Assembly: GCA_900318275.1 (NCBI GenBank)
Contig: ONJY01000013.1
Location: 25,100-89,099, forward strand
DNA length: 64,000 bases
Direction: 5' to 3'
From: an uncultured Bacteroidales bacterium
GTDB lineage: Bacteria; Bacteroidota; Bacteroidia; Bacteroidales; P3
Below the pieces are notes generated by a model. The model did no database searches, had not been told where the DNA came from, and saw nothing but the letters and a program-made list of their open reading frames with translations. Numbering within the stretch: the first letter of the stretch is position 1; every line of letters starts with the position of its first letter. Of this stretch, positions 37,627 to 44,742 are shown piece by piece. A program made the translations under genes and the position numbers.

Positions 37627-39164
37627 TGGAACAGCTCAAAGCTCTCTTCCATAAGTGGGCCGGCGAACCGTGCACCCAGTGTCTCGCACTCGGCGCCAAC
37701 GGCTCCTCGCGGCGCTATTACCGCATCATTGGCGACACTCGCCGCTGCATCGGCGCCATAGCCTCCGACGTGCGCGAGAACGAGGCTTTCTTCGCCTATT
37801 CACGCCACCTCCACGCTCGCGGCATCAACGTCCCCGAGCTCTACGCCGTCCACGACGACCGCCGCCGCTACCTCCAGCAGGACCTCGGCGACCTCTCGCT
37901 CTACGGACTCCTCTACGAGAAAAAGCAGAAGGGTGGGGGATTCGACGCAGAGATGCTGGCTCTCTACCGCCAGGCCCTCGCCGACCTGCACGACATTCAG
38001 GTGGCCGGACGCGACATGGACTTCAGCGTCGCCTATCCGCGGCCGGCGTTCGACTCCCGCAGCATCCTCTGGGACCTCAACTACTTCAAATACAACTACC
38101 TCAAACTGCAGCACATTCCCTTCGACGAAGACCGCCTCGAGGACGACTTCCAACGTCTCGCCGGCAGGCTCCTCTCCGCCGACACCAACTACTTCCTCTA
38201 CCGCGACTTCAACCCGCGCAACATCATGGTAGTTGAAAATTCAAAATTGAAAATTGAAAATTCGCTGACGCACAACAATAATTCTCAATTCTCAATTCTC
38301 CTACCTGCTTCGCAGGCCTTGAGCACCGCTGAAAAAAAATCAAATCCAGCGAAAAATTCTCAATTGTTCTACATCGACTACCAGGGCGGACGACGCGGCG
38401 CCGCACAGTACGATGTCGCCTCGCTCCTCTTCAGCGCCAAGAGCGACCTGCCCCAGGCCTTGCGCAACGAGCTGCTGCAGCACTATGTCTCGCTCCACGG
38501 CGACCCCCATTTCATGGACCATTTCTGGCACTATGTCCTCCTGCGCATCCTCCAGACCCTCGGCGCCTACGGCTATCGCGGCCTCTTCGAACGCAAGCCC
38601 TACTTCATCGAGAGCATACCCCTCGCACACAACAACCTGCGACGCCTCGTCGAAGACCATCCCGACCTCCTCGCCGACCTCCCCGAGCTGCAATCCATCG
38701 TTCATAGGTTAGGTGCAATGACTCCAACCGCCAACCCCCAACCTCCAACTCCCAACCCCCAAACCGATGACTCTCAACTCACCGTCACGGTGATGAGCTT
38801 CTCCTTCAAGCAAGGGCTCCCCGACGACCCGTCGGGCAACGGCGGCGGACATATCTTCGACTGCCGCGCTCTCCCCAACCCGGGCCGCTACCCCGAATAC
38901 AAGGCCTACACAGGCAAGGACGCCCCAGTCATCGAGTTCCTGCGCGACAAAGAGCCTGTCGCCATCTTCCTCGACCACGCCCTCGCCATCGTCTCACAGA
39001 GCGTCGACAAATACCTCGAACGCCACTTCACCCACCTCTCCGTCAGCTTCGGCTGCACTGGCGGCCAGCACCGCTCCGTCTACTGCGCCGAACAGCTCGC
39101 CGCAGCCCTCCGCTCGCGCTACCCCCACGTCAACGTCCTCCTCCACCACCGCGAGCAGCAGTAG
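37626..39164 (+). CDS. Sugar-kinase-like phosphotransferase fused to a RapZ C-terminal domain
   Basis: This is 512 aa. Residues 1 to about 365 form an aminoglycoside-phosphotransferase-fold kinase like AmgK (catalytic YRDFNPRNIMV, metal-binding IDYQGGRRG). After a Pro/Asn linker, residues about 390-512 are a RapZ C-terminal domain (SFSFKQGLP, GGGHIFDCRALPNPGRY, FGCTGGQHRSVYCAE). The RapZ C domain senses amino-sugar phosphate in E. coli; AmgK phosphorylates N-acetylmuramate or GlcNAc. A role in amino-sugar sensing or recycling is inferred. About 45 residues of repeat-derived sequence sit between the two catalytic kinase motifs, and the linker is repeat-like too. Confidence 0.85.
   Translation: MEQLKALFHKWAGEPCTQCLALGANGSSRRYYRIIGDTRRCIGAIASDVRENEAFFAYSRHLHARGINVPELYAVHDDRRRYLQQDLGDLSLYGLLYEKKQKGGGFDAEMLALYRQALADLHDIQVAGRDMDFSVAYPRPAFDSRSILWDLNYFKYNYLKLQHIPFDEDRLEDDFQRLAGRLLSADTNYFLYRDFNPRNIMVVENSKLKIENSLTHNNNSQFSILLPASQALSTAEKKSNPAKNSQLFYIDYQGGRRGAAQYDVASLLFSAKSDLPQALRNELLQHYVSLHGDPHFMDHFWHYVLLRILQTLGAYGYRGLFERKPYFIESIPLAHNNLRRLVEDHPDLLADLPELQSIVHRLGAMTPTANPQPPTPNPQTDDSQLTVTVMSFSFKQGLPDDPSGNGGGHIFDCRALPNPGRYPEYKAYTGKDAPVIEFLRDKEPVAIFLDHALAIVSQSVDKYLERHFTHLSVSFGCTGGQHRSVYCAEQLAAALRSRYPHVNVLLHHREQQ
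38229..38363 (+). repeat. In-frame repeat insertion inside the kinase domain
   Basis: It contains AAAATTGAAAATTGAAAATT and CAATTCTCAATTCTCAATTCT units, a small hairpin CCTGCTTCGCAGG, and the phrase GAGCACCGCTGAAA...AAATCAAATCCAGCGAA that recurs at 39500-39545 and, reversed, near 15072-15100. The frame stays open through all of it. Confidence 0.8.
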
Positions 39165-39854
39165 CCACAGCACACATATTTGATTTGTTTCTCAGCATGT
39201 CAAGGAACTCTTGTTTTGGAATTCCGATGCAAAGATACAATCAAAATCTGAGTGCTCCAACCGATTGTTCCGTTTAGCGGTGTTTAGCGGTGGATTTCGT
39301 GCGATTATTGTGTTTGACGGCGAATTATGCGACCCCCGAACCAAAGGTCGGCGACCTTGTGGAGCCAAGGGGTGATGTGGTAAGCCTGCGAACCGAAGGT
39401 CGCGAGCCGGAAGCAATGAGCACATTGGCGTTAAAATGAACTACAGCGAATAACACTTTAGAATAAAAACAGCTGGAGTGAGTCAGCACCATTGTAATAA
39501 AAAGAATAAAGCGAGTCAGCACCGCTGAAATAAATCAAATCCAGCGAATAATTTTTTGTATTGGCTGTAGCCGCACAATTTTAAAGCGAATTACTCGGAT
39601 TGTGGTTGGCGAATCCGATGGGTCGGGTGCCGTTCTGAGATAAAAAACACCTTCCAAATGAGGTGAAGGGGCGTTTTTCTGCAACGATGGTTTGTGCACT
39701 AAGTAGTGTGCAAAGCGCCGGAACGAAGTTTTTTTGGGGTGAAAAGAGCTGTTTTTTGATGAAATTCGTCATGTTTTGATGCCTAAAAAAAGGCATGAGG
39801 GAACTTTTATGGAAACGTAATATGTTGTTTATTTGCCATTTAAGTGAGATTAAA

Positions 39855-40000
39855 CGACAGACGACAATACGACAGTTTGTTTTTTGAGAGGTGCCATTTT
39901 CTCGCTTTCTTATCTATATATCTATATATTAATTAGTTATATAGTATATAAGGAGGATGTCGTCGCGCATTTTTTTTATCTGTCGTATTGTCGTCTGTCG
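39855..40000. repeat. Inverted-repeat element B with AT-rich centre
   Basis: Arms 39855-39875 and 39980-40000 are perfect 21-bp reverse complements made of degenerate CGACA units. The 104-base centre has a run of TATATCTATATATT and related steps (about 39911-39950). It is the same design and similar size as elements A and C, with different arm sequence. The inner flank GTTTGTTTTTTGAGAGGTGCCATTT resembles that of element C (GTTTGTTTTTGAAGGGTATCCATTT) at the same position. Confidence 0.82.
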
Positions 40001-40087
40001 GAAACGGGGTTGCCGATTCCCTACAAGGCCTTGCTTTTCTGCCTGGCCTTGTTTTTCTGCCTTTTAGGAGAAGCTGTTTGGGTCAAG

Positions 40088-40259
40088 TGTGACAGATGAC
40101 AGTTGTGACAGTTTGTTTTTGAAGGGTATCCATTTCTTGTTTTTATCCTCTTTCTTGTTTATATATATCTTATTATTAATTAATTATAAGTATTATAAAG
40201 GTGAATGTTTGGAAATAAGTGGTACCATTTTTTAATTGTCACAACTGTCATCTGTCACA
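40088..40259. repeat. Inverted-repeat element C with AT-rich centre
   Basis: Arms 40088-40110 and 40237-40259 are perfect 23-bp reverse complements built from TGACAG-like units. The 126-base centre contains TATATATATCTTATTATTAATTAATTA-type sequence (about 40161-40190). It is followed, after about 95 bases, by the tandem array at 40355; element A is likewise followed by an array after about 107 bases, with a recognisably similar linker (TACAGCT(A/T)TTACCAAA; TTTACTNCATTT). Confidence 0.82.
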
Positions 40260-40354
40260 GAATTACAACACCCTGTCGATAACGCATTGTCTTACAGCTT
40301 TTACCAAAGGCAATAATCTGCTTTCCCCCAATTTTACTGCATTTGCACCCCCTT

Positions 40355-40387
40355 AACGGCTACTAGACGGCTACAAGACGGCTAGTA
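40355..40387. repeat. 11-bp tandem array, three units
   Basis: The units are AACGGCTACTA, GACGGCTACAA and GACGGCTAGTA, then GACCCTATGG. It belongs to the same family as 4695-4767 and 26015-26063. Confidence 0.78.
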
Positions 40388-40584
40388 GACCCTATGGAGA
40401 AGTCATTCCTGATTTAGTTGACAGTTTAATGCTCTTTTCCAGAAAATGTTGTCAACTGTTGTAGTGATAACGTCACCTCCATGAAATCGGTGGCACACCA
40501 GACTTTTTTCTGACATTGTTGACGGTGTTCCTAGTAGGTTGACAACTTCATGTTATCCGCCACATAGTATTGCTTCTAAAATAC

Positions 40585-41187
40585 TCAATGGTATGTCAGT
40601 AGACGAGGGGAGAAGACTAAATTGTACTTACTGTCGGCGATTGCAGCACTGCTGAATGTCGTGCTGTTCCATTGCATCATGCTGTTGACGTCGTGTACAT
40701 GTCCGAAGAGATGTAGTTTAGGTTTGATGGCGGTCACCCTGTCGAGTAGCAGAGCGCTGCCGTAATGTAGTTTGTCGTCGCTGCTGTCGAGTATGCCCAA
40801 TGGCGGGCGGTGGGTTATAAGCACATCAATGCCGTCAGGTATCTGCCCGTAGTGTTCAATCTCTTTCAGTTTGCCGTCGAAGAAGCCGACAAACATCGGC
40901 GCGCCATAGAAGGTAACGCCATCGATTGCGATGCTGTTGTCGCAAAGATAGTGCACATCGTCGGGAAGTCCCTCAAGCGAAGCATCCATCATACAGTCGT
41001 CGTGATTGCCGGCGATGAAAATTTTGTGCTTGTACGGCAAGTCGCAGAACCATTCAATGAAGTCCAACGCCTCCATATCGCCGCCTGCCAGCGTGAAGTC
41101 GCCGCTATGCACCAGCACATCGGCATACGGCATATCGCCCAATTTGAGGTGCATGCCGTGTGTATCGGAGAGGTGGAGGATGGTCAT
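40585..41187 (-). CDS. Calcineurin-like metallophosphoesterase
   Basis: This is 200 aa from the ATG at 41187. All five family metal-binding blocks are visible: LHLSDTHG, VHSGDFT, AGNHDD, LITHRPPLG and LFGHVHD. It should be a two-metal phosphoesterase; the substrate may be a nucleic acid, nucleotide or phosphoprotein. The start is set by its ATGA overlap with the metallo-beta-lactamase-fold gene (41184-41187). It is the last gene of the mini-polymerase island operon. Confidence 0.85.
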   Translation of the reverse strand: MTILHLSDTHGMHLKLGDMPYADVLVHSGDFTLAGGDMEALDFIEWFCDLPYKHKIFIAGNHDDCMMDASLEGLPDDVHYLCDNSIAIDGVTFYGAPMFVGFFDGKLKEIEHYGQIPDGIDVLITHRPPLGILDSSDDKLHYGSALLLDRVTAIKPKLHLFGHVHDVNSMMQWNSTTFSSAAIADSKYNLVFSPRLLTYH

Positions 41188-42458
41188 TTGATGACGATTT
41201 CCACATCCTCGAGGGTGATGCTTTCGGTGTGCACCTTGTCTTTCGACTCCTGGGGCAAATCGAGGCTGCGGAAGTCGCTCTGTGCCTCGCGGTGTATGGG
41301 AATGATGGCCAGCCGGGGATTGACCTTGTTGCACACCATCGCCAGCGCTTCGCGAGATGCGTGTCCAGAGGTGTGAAGATTCTCGATGTGCCAGTTGTAG
41401 GAGTGGATGAAGTCGTATAAACCATGCTGGAAGGTGTTACGATTCTCGTCGATGTATCCTTCGAACATAGAATATATGAGACATGTGTGGTCGAAGTCCA
41501 GATATGGTTTCAGGGAATTGATGATTCTCGAAAAGGTGTCCGTTGCCCGAATCATCATTGTTATCCCTCTGTTTGCAATCCATTTCGGGACATTCTCCTT
41601 CTCGTCATAGTAGTTCCTTTTTTGTTCATAATGGTAGCATTGGTACCTGCTCATGTGCTGTTCCATTATTCTGAGTATGCGATGCTGGTAACCATCCACA
41701 ACCATCGGCCGTCTTAGTCGGCACGAGGCAATGTTAAACGATGCCAGTCGGTCGGCATCCTGCGAAGAGCACAGGACGAAGACGTTGTCGTATTGCCTCA
41801 TGATTTGCACCGCTTCCTCCATCAACATCTTCTCCGTCCGCATCACACTGCGATTCTGGCTCAACATCGTCCCTTCTGTAATCAGAACGTCGATGTTTCT
41901 AATGTAATTCTTAAGCACCAGTTCCAGTCGGTCGCCGAGATAGCCATGTGTGCGGAAGTCGCCGGTGTGCAGGATGCGCCGTCCGTCGCAATCGATGACA
42001 AACATATAGGCGTCGCAAGCCGAATGGTTGACCTTATAGGGAGTCACTCTGATGTCTCCGATGCTGACGGACTTTGTAATATGATATGGTATGAATTTGT
42101 TGATAGCCGCTAGGCTTCTTTCTGCCTCCTCCTTCAATGCGGGAGCATGAGTCATGTGTTCGCGATGTGCTATCATGACCTCCTTCGCCAGTACGCCGAT
42201 ATACTGCTTGATGCCCTTCTCCGCCACATGAGCCTCAAAGCCTATGTGGTCGCCGTGGGAGTGGGTGTAGAAGACAGCCTCAACCCCTTCGAGTATTGGG
42301 TCGATATTCTCGGCCTTCTCCAGAGGGTCATTCGATTGCTGGTCGCCCTCCGGCAGGTTGTGGCCGAGGTCTATAAGTATCCTATGACCACTGGCGGATG
42401 CAATCTCTGTGATGCATCCGCCAATCTGGTTGATTCCGCGATGGATGGTGATGGTCAT
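41184..42458 (-). CDS. Metallo-beta-lactamase-fold hydrolase, RNase J-like
   Basis: This is 424 aa. The zinc-binding motif is HSHGDH at residues 66-71, then VNHSACDAYMF and ILHTGDFR, with SGHAS near residue 365 and a C-terminal IIPIHRE. This order (HxHxDH, HTGD, SGHA, PxHGE-like) is that of the beta-CASP/RNase J type of nucleases, though the sequence is diverged. A nuclease role in the island is therefore likely but not shown. It overlaps both neighbours by 4 bp, so three genes (nuclease, this, phosphoesterase) are translationally coupled. Confidence 0.8.
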   Translation of the reverse strand: MTITIHRGINQIGGCITEIASASGHRILIDLGHNLPEGDQQSNDPLEKAENIDPILEGVEAVFYTHSHGDHIGFEAHVAEKGIKQYIGVLAKEVMIAHREHMTHAPALKEEAERSLAAINKFIPYHITKSVSIGDIRVTPYKVNHSACDAYMFVIDCDGRRILHTGDFRTHGYLGDRLELVLKNYIRNIDVLITEGTMLSQNRSVMRTEKMLMEEAVQIMRQYDNVFVLCSSQDADRLASFNIASCRLRRPMVVDGYQHRILRIMEQHMSRYQCYHYEQKRNYYDEKENVPKWIANRGITMMIRATDTFSRIINSLKPYLDFDHTCLIYSMFEGYIDENRNTFQHGLYDFIHSYNWHIENLHTSGHASREALAMVCNKVNPRLAIIPIHREAQSDFRSLDLPQESKDKVHTESITLEDVEIVIK

Positions 42459-43540
42459 TGTATGGTATAGTCCATTAAAGTCCCGTCAAATTTGCTTGCG
42501 CTTGCACAGACTTTAACCTGCAACGGGCAAGTTTTGTCATCAAAGTGTTCCTTAACACCAATAAACCTCTTCTTCATCGGTGTGGACAATACGGGAACGT
42601 CATCCATGCTTCCCACAATTAAATATGGAATGATTTTGTCAGACAGTTTCTTTGGCATTACCCAGTTTTGAGGAAGTGAAAGAATGCCCATTCTTTGCTT
42701 TTGTTCTACTATTCTCATAATGGACTCAAAGAACTCCCTGTTGAAATAGGGGTCACGAATTGCTTTCCGTAATTGTTCGATATAATACCGGACTTGCATT
42801 GGACCGTATGCAATACCTTCCTGATTGCGAGGATGTTTAACTTCCAGTATTATTAGATCTCCGTTTTTATTGATTCCAATACCATCAATCTCATCAAATC
42901 CATTTTTCTCCATATAGGTGGAGTTGAAAACAACACCATCTCTTTTGGCCTCACCACGCAGTTTATCTATCAACTTGGATGCCTCATAATTCCATTTCTT
43001 TTCTTGGTCTTTTCTAGAAAAACCGAATTCAAACTCCCTATCAAAGATAATGAAGTCATCTTCTGGCTTTGGAGTCAAAGTGTATCTCCGATTTAATAGG
43101 TTTTGGAAAAAACCTTCCACTCTGCCGTCTTTGTTGATGTAATAACGACCGTACTTGTCGATGCGAGAGTTGATTCTTTTTAGATATGCATCCATATTGG
43201 AAATGGGGTTCTTCTGCAAGCCCTCTGGAGAAAAGAAATCATCCGCAGGAGAACAATTCTGCATATATGAATCTGCAGCATCAATTCTCAAACGGCATTT
43301 ATTGGAGAACTCAAAAGAGAGTATTCTACTGGTTCCTCGGTAGAGAGAGAATCTGGATGTACCTTTGTTCTTGTCAGGTATTGTCTTATTGTTTTCAGCT
43401 CCTATCTTATCGTAGTTAAATGTAATCTGGAAATCAAGTTCTGGTGTCATTTTCACATACTTGATAAGCCAGGCATAGTCTTTCAATATGACTCTTACTG
43501 CCTCTTCTGGGAGATACCTCCGATAATACATGTCGTTCAT
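42455..43540 (-). CDS. PD-(D/E)XK-type nuclease candidate, 361 aa
   Basis: I do not recognise the full-length family. Near residues 216-235 the sequence GFDEIDGIGINKNGDLIILE plus VK gives Asp219, then Glu233-x-Lys235, the core of the PD-(D/E)XK nuclease fold (strand, D, strand, ExK). The N-terminal 150 residues have no named domain. The C-terminal third is mixed helix and strand. It has its own promoter (43567-43597), nearly identical to that of the next nuclease-like gene, and its stop overlaps the metallo-beta-lactamase-fold gene. Confidence 0.65.
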   Translation of the reverse strand: MNDMYYRRYLPEEAVRVILKDYAWLIKYVKMTPELDFQITFNYDKIGAENNKTIPDKNKGTSRFSLYRGTSRILSFEFSNKCRLRIDAADSYMQNCSPADDFFSPEGLQKNPISNMDAYLKRINSRIDKYGRYYINKDGRVEGFFQNLLNRRYTLTPKPEDDFIIFDREFEFGFSRKDQEKKWNYEASKLIDKLRGEAKRDGVVFNSTYMEKNGFDEIDGIGINKNGDLIILEVKHPRNQEGIAYGPMQVRYYIEQLRKAIRDPYFNREFFESIMRIVEQKQRMGILSLPQNWVMPKKLSDKIIPYLIVGSMDDVPVLSTPMKKRFIGVKEHFDDKTCPLQVKVCASASKFDGTLMDYTIQ

Positions 43541-43566
43541 TTTGAAAAAGGTTTCAAAATTTGGTG

Positions 43567-43597
43567 CAAAGTTACGTTTTTATTTTAACCCAGCCAA
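43567..43597 (-). promoter_or_regulatory. Promoter of the 361-aa nuclease candidate
   Basis: Read leftward, TTG (43595-43597) and TAACTTTG (43567-43574) are 20 bases apart. The surrounding sequence (GTGCAAAGTTA, TTTATTTTnAA, AGCCAAAT, CTGATTA on the plus strand) is repeated at 44273-44303. Confidence 0.75.
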
Positions 43598-43603
43598 ATA
43601 TTT

Positions 43604-44242
43604 CTAACTGATTACAACCGATCTCTTCTTTAAGGAATAGCAAATAAAGTAGGTGCCCTTTTTGGTTGCAATCTTATCATTAAGGCTTGTTAGTGTGCCT
43701 GAATGACATCCATCAATAAGCTCAATGAAATACCGTAATCCCACATCATTTTTCCCTTCTTCATCAGACAACTCTTGGGGATTGTTTAACTTGACAAAGT
43801 CCTTTTCATGGTCCAAGGTGGAGGCATTATTCGCCTTAAATTCAATCAGACATTTTCTTCTCATTTTGCCATCTTCCAATTCAAAAACAACTAAATCAAA
43901 TTCTGCGCTCCGACCATCGGGATCTGGTTGTGGTGTGGGATGGGGATTGTCTTTTGAAGTTGAGAAACCGGAATAGTTATTACGAGTAGGCGTCTCAACG
44001 GAATAGAAAAGCGGAATATTCTTGTTTCGAAAATATTCGTTAAATGCCTCGGTGAAACAGAAGCGCAATTCCTGTTCGCTGATACGTGTTCCTCCATCTG
44101 AATACGAAGGAAACACGATCCTCGATAATGGCTCTGATTTCACAGGACCATTTTCTTTATTATGGTCGAATGCGTATTGCACGCGTTCAAAAGTAAGTTT
44201 AATTATTTCGTCTAGATGCTTCTTTAATTCTACTGTTTTCAT
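43604..44242 (-). CDS. Second PD-(D/E)XK-type nuclease candidate, 212 aa
   Basis: This is 212 aa from the ATG at 44242; an extension to 44275 would start before the predicted transcription start. Residues 113-136 (AEFDLVVF, then CLIEFKA) place Asp116 and Glu134-x-Lys136 as in PD-(D/E)XK enzymes. Upstream are helices and a Pro-rich loop (HPTPQPDPDG). The C-terminus, around GTYFICYSLKKRS, could be a strand pair. The family is otherwise unknown to me. It lies between the GyrA-tail-like gene and the larger nuclease candidate. Confidence 0.6.
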   Translation of the reverse strand: MKTVELKKHLDEIIKLTFERVQYAFDHNKENGPVKSEPLSRIVFPSYSDGGTRISEQELRFCFTEAFNEYFRNKNIPLFYSVETPTRNNYSGFSTSKDNPHPTPQPDPDGRSAEFDLVVFELEDGKMRRKCLIEFKANNASTLDHEKDFVKLNNPQELSDEEGKNDVGLRYFIELIDGCHSGTLTSLNDKIATKKGTYFICYSLKKRSVVIS

Positions 44243-44272
44243 AATTGTAAAATTTTGTTGGTTTTTCCAGTG

Positions 44273-44303
44273 CAAAGTTATGAATTTATTTTCAATCAGC
44301 CAA
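44273..44303 (-). promoter_or_regulatory. Promoter of the 212-aa nuclease candidate
   Basis: Read leftward, TTG (44301-44303) and TAACTTTG (44273-44280) are 20 bases apart. Nearly the same 45-base sequence occurs at 43564-43610, pointing to shared regulation. Confidence 0.75.
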
Positions 44304-44358
44304 ATAATTTATCTGATTATTTCATTGGTTGATTCGACGATGGATGGTGTTTTTGCTC

Positions 44359-44706
44359 TTATTCGAGATGGGACAAGATCACATCGCGTATTTCTTCTAA
44401 CATTACGATTTCATCATTACATTTATTCTGGCTGCCTATGTATTCAGTTACCTCTGCAAGTTCCATTCCTAAAATAAATTCTGCCACAGTCTCTTCAATT
44501 TGGAATGAGGATGCTAGATTTTCTTTGGCCTCTTGGCTTGTCTTACTCTGACGGATAACCATGATAACATCATCGACGTTCATCCCACCTATGGCTCTAT
44601 AGTTGTTTATCTGATCGTCGATATATTCCGGTGTGATGGCCTGAGCCTCAACTTTGACCGACCCGTCTTCGAGGGTCGTCATTTGGGGTGTTGCAAATAA
44701 TTTCAT
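44359..44706 (-). CDS. Stand-alone GyrA/ParC-tail-like protein
   Basis: This is 115 aa. Residues about 45-90 (DDVIMVIRQSKTSQEAKENL, F, then EETVAEFILGMELAEVTEYI) match the helical segment at the end of the GyrA/ParC breakage-reunion domain. There the pattern is D-VI--IR-S---EA---L---F-ls--QA-AIL-M-L--LT. The catalytic tyrosine region and everything else of a topoisomerase are missing. It follows the mini-DnaE gene by 36 bp. What a lone dimerisation-type segment does here is unknown; it could bind gyrase/topo IV or serve as a scaffold. Confidence 0.55.
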   Translation of the reverse strand: MKLFATPQMTTLEDGSVKVEAQAITPEYIDDQINNYRAIGGMNVDDVIMVIRQSKTSQEAKENLASSFQIEETVAEFILGMELAEVTEYIGSQNKCNDEIVMLEEIRDVILSHLE

Positions 44707-44742
44707 ATTGTTGCTTGTTTTTATTGTTTATTGTGACCAAAT

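Larger units (their letters stand above)
39165..40584. other. 1.4-kb non-coding stretch with two inverted-repeat elements
   Basis: No convincing gene is seen; the short ORFs here lack family features and run through repeats. It holds copies of the GAGTCAGCACCGCTGAA...CCAGCGAA repeat (about 39476-39550), inverted-repeat elements B (39855-40000) and C (40088-40259), an 11-bp tandem array (40355-40387), and a small inverted repeat AGTTGACA/TGTCAACT (40416-40423 / 40450-40457). It separates the kinase-RapZ gene from the mini-polymerase island. Confidence 0.75.

Noticed and set aside
39192-40099. Several 65-100-aa ORFs in the 1.4-kb gap
   Set aside because: They consist of repeat and AT-rich sequence, lack start contexts and show no protein family pattern.
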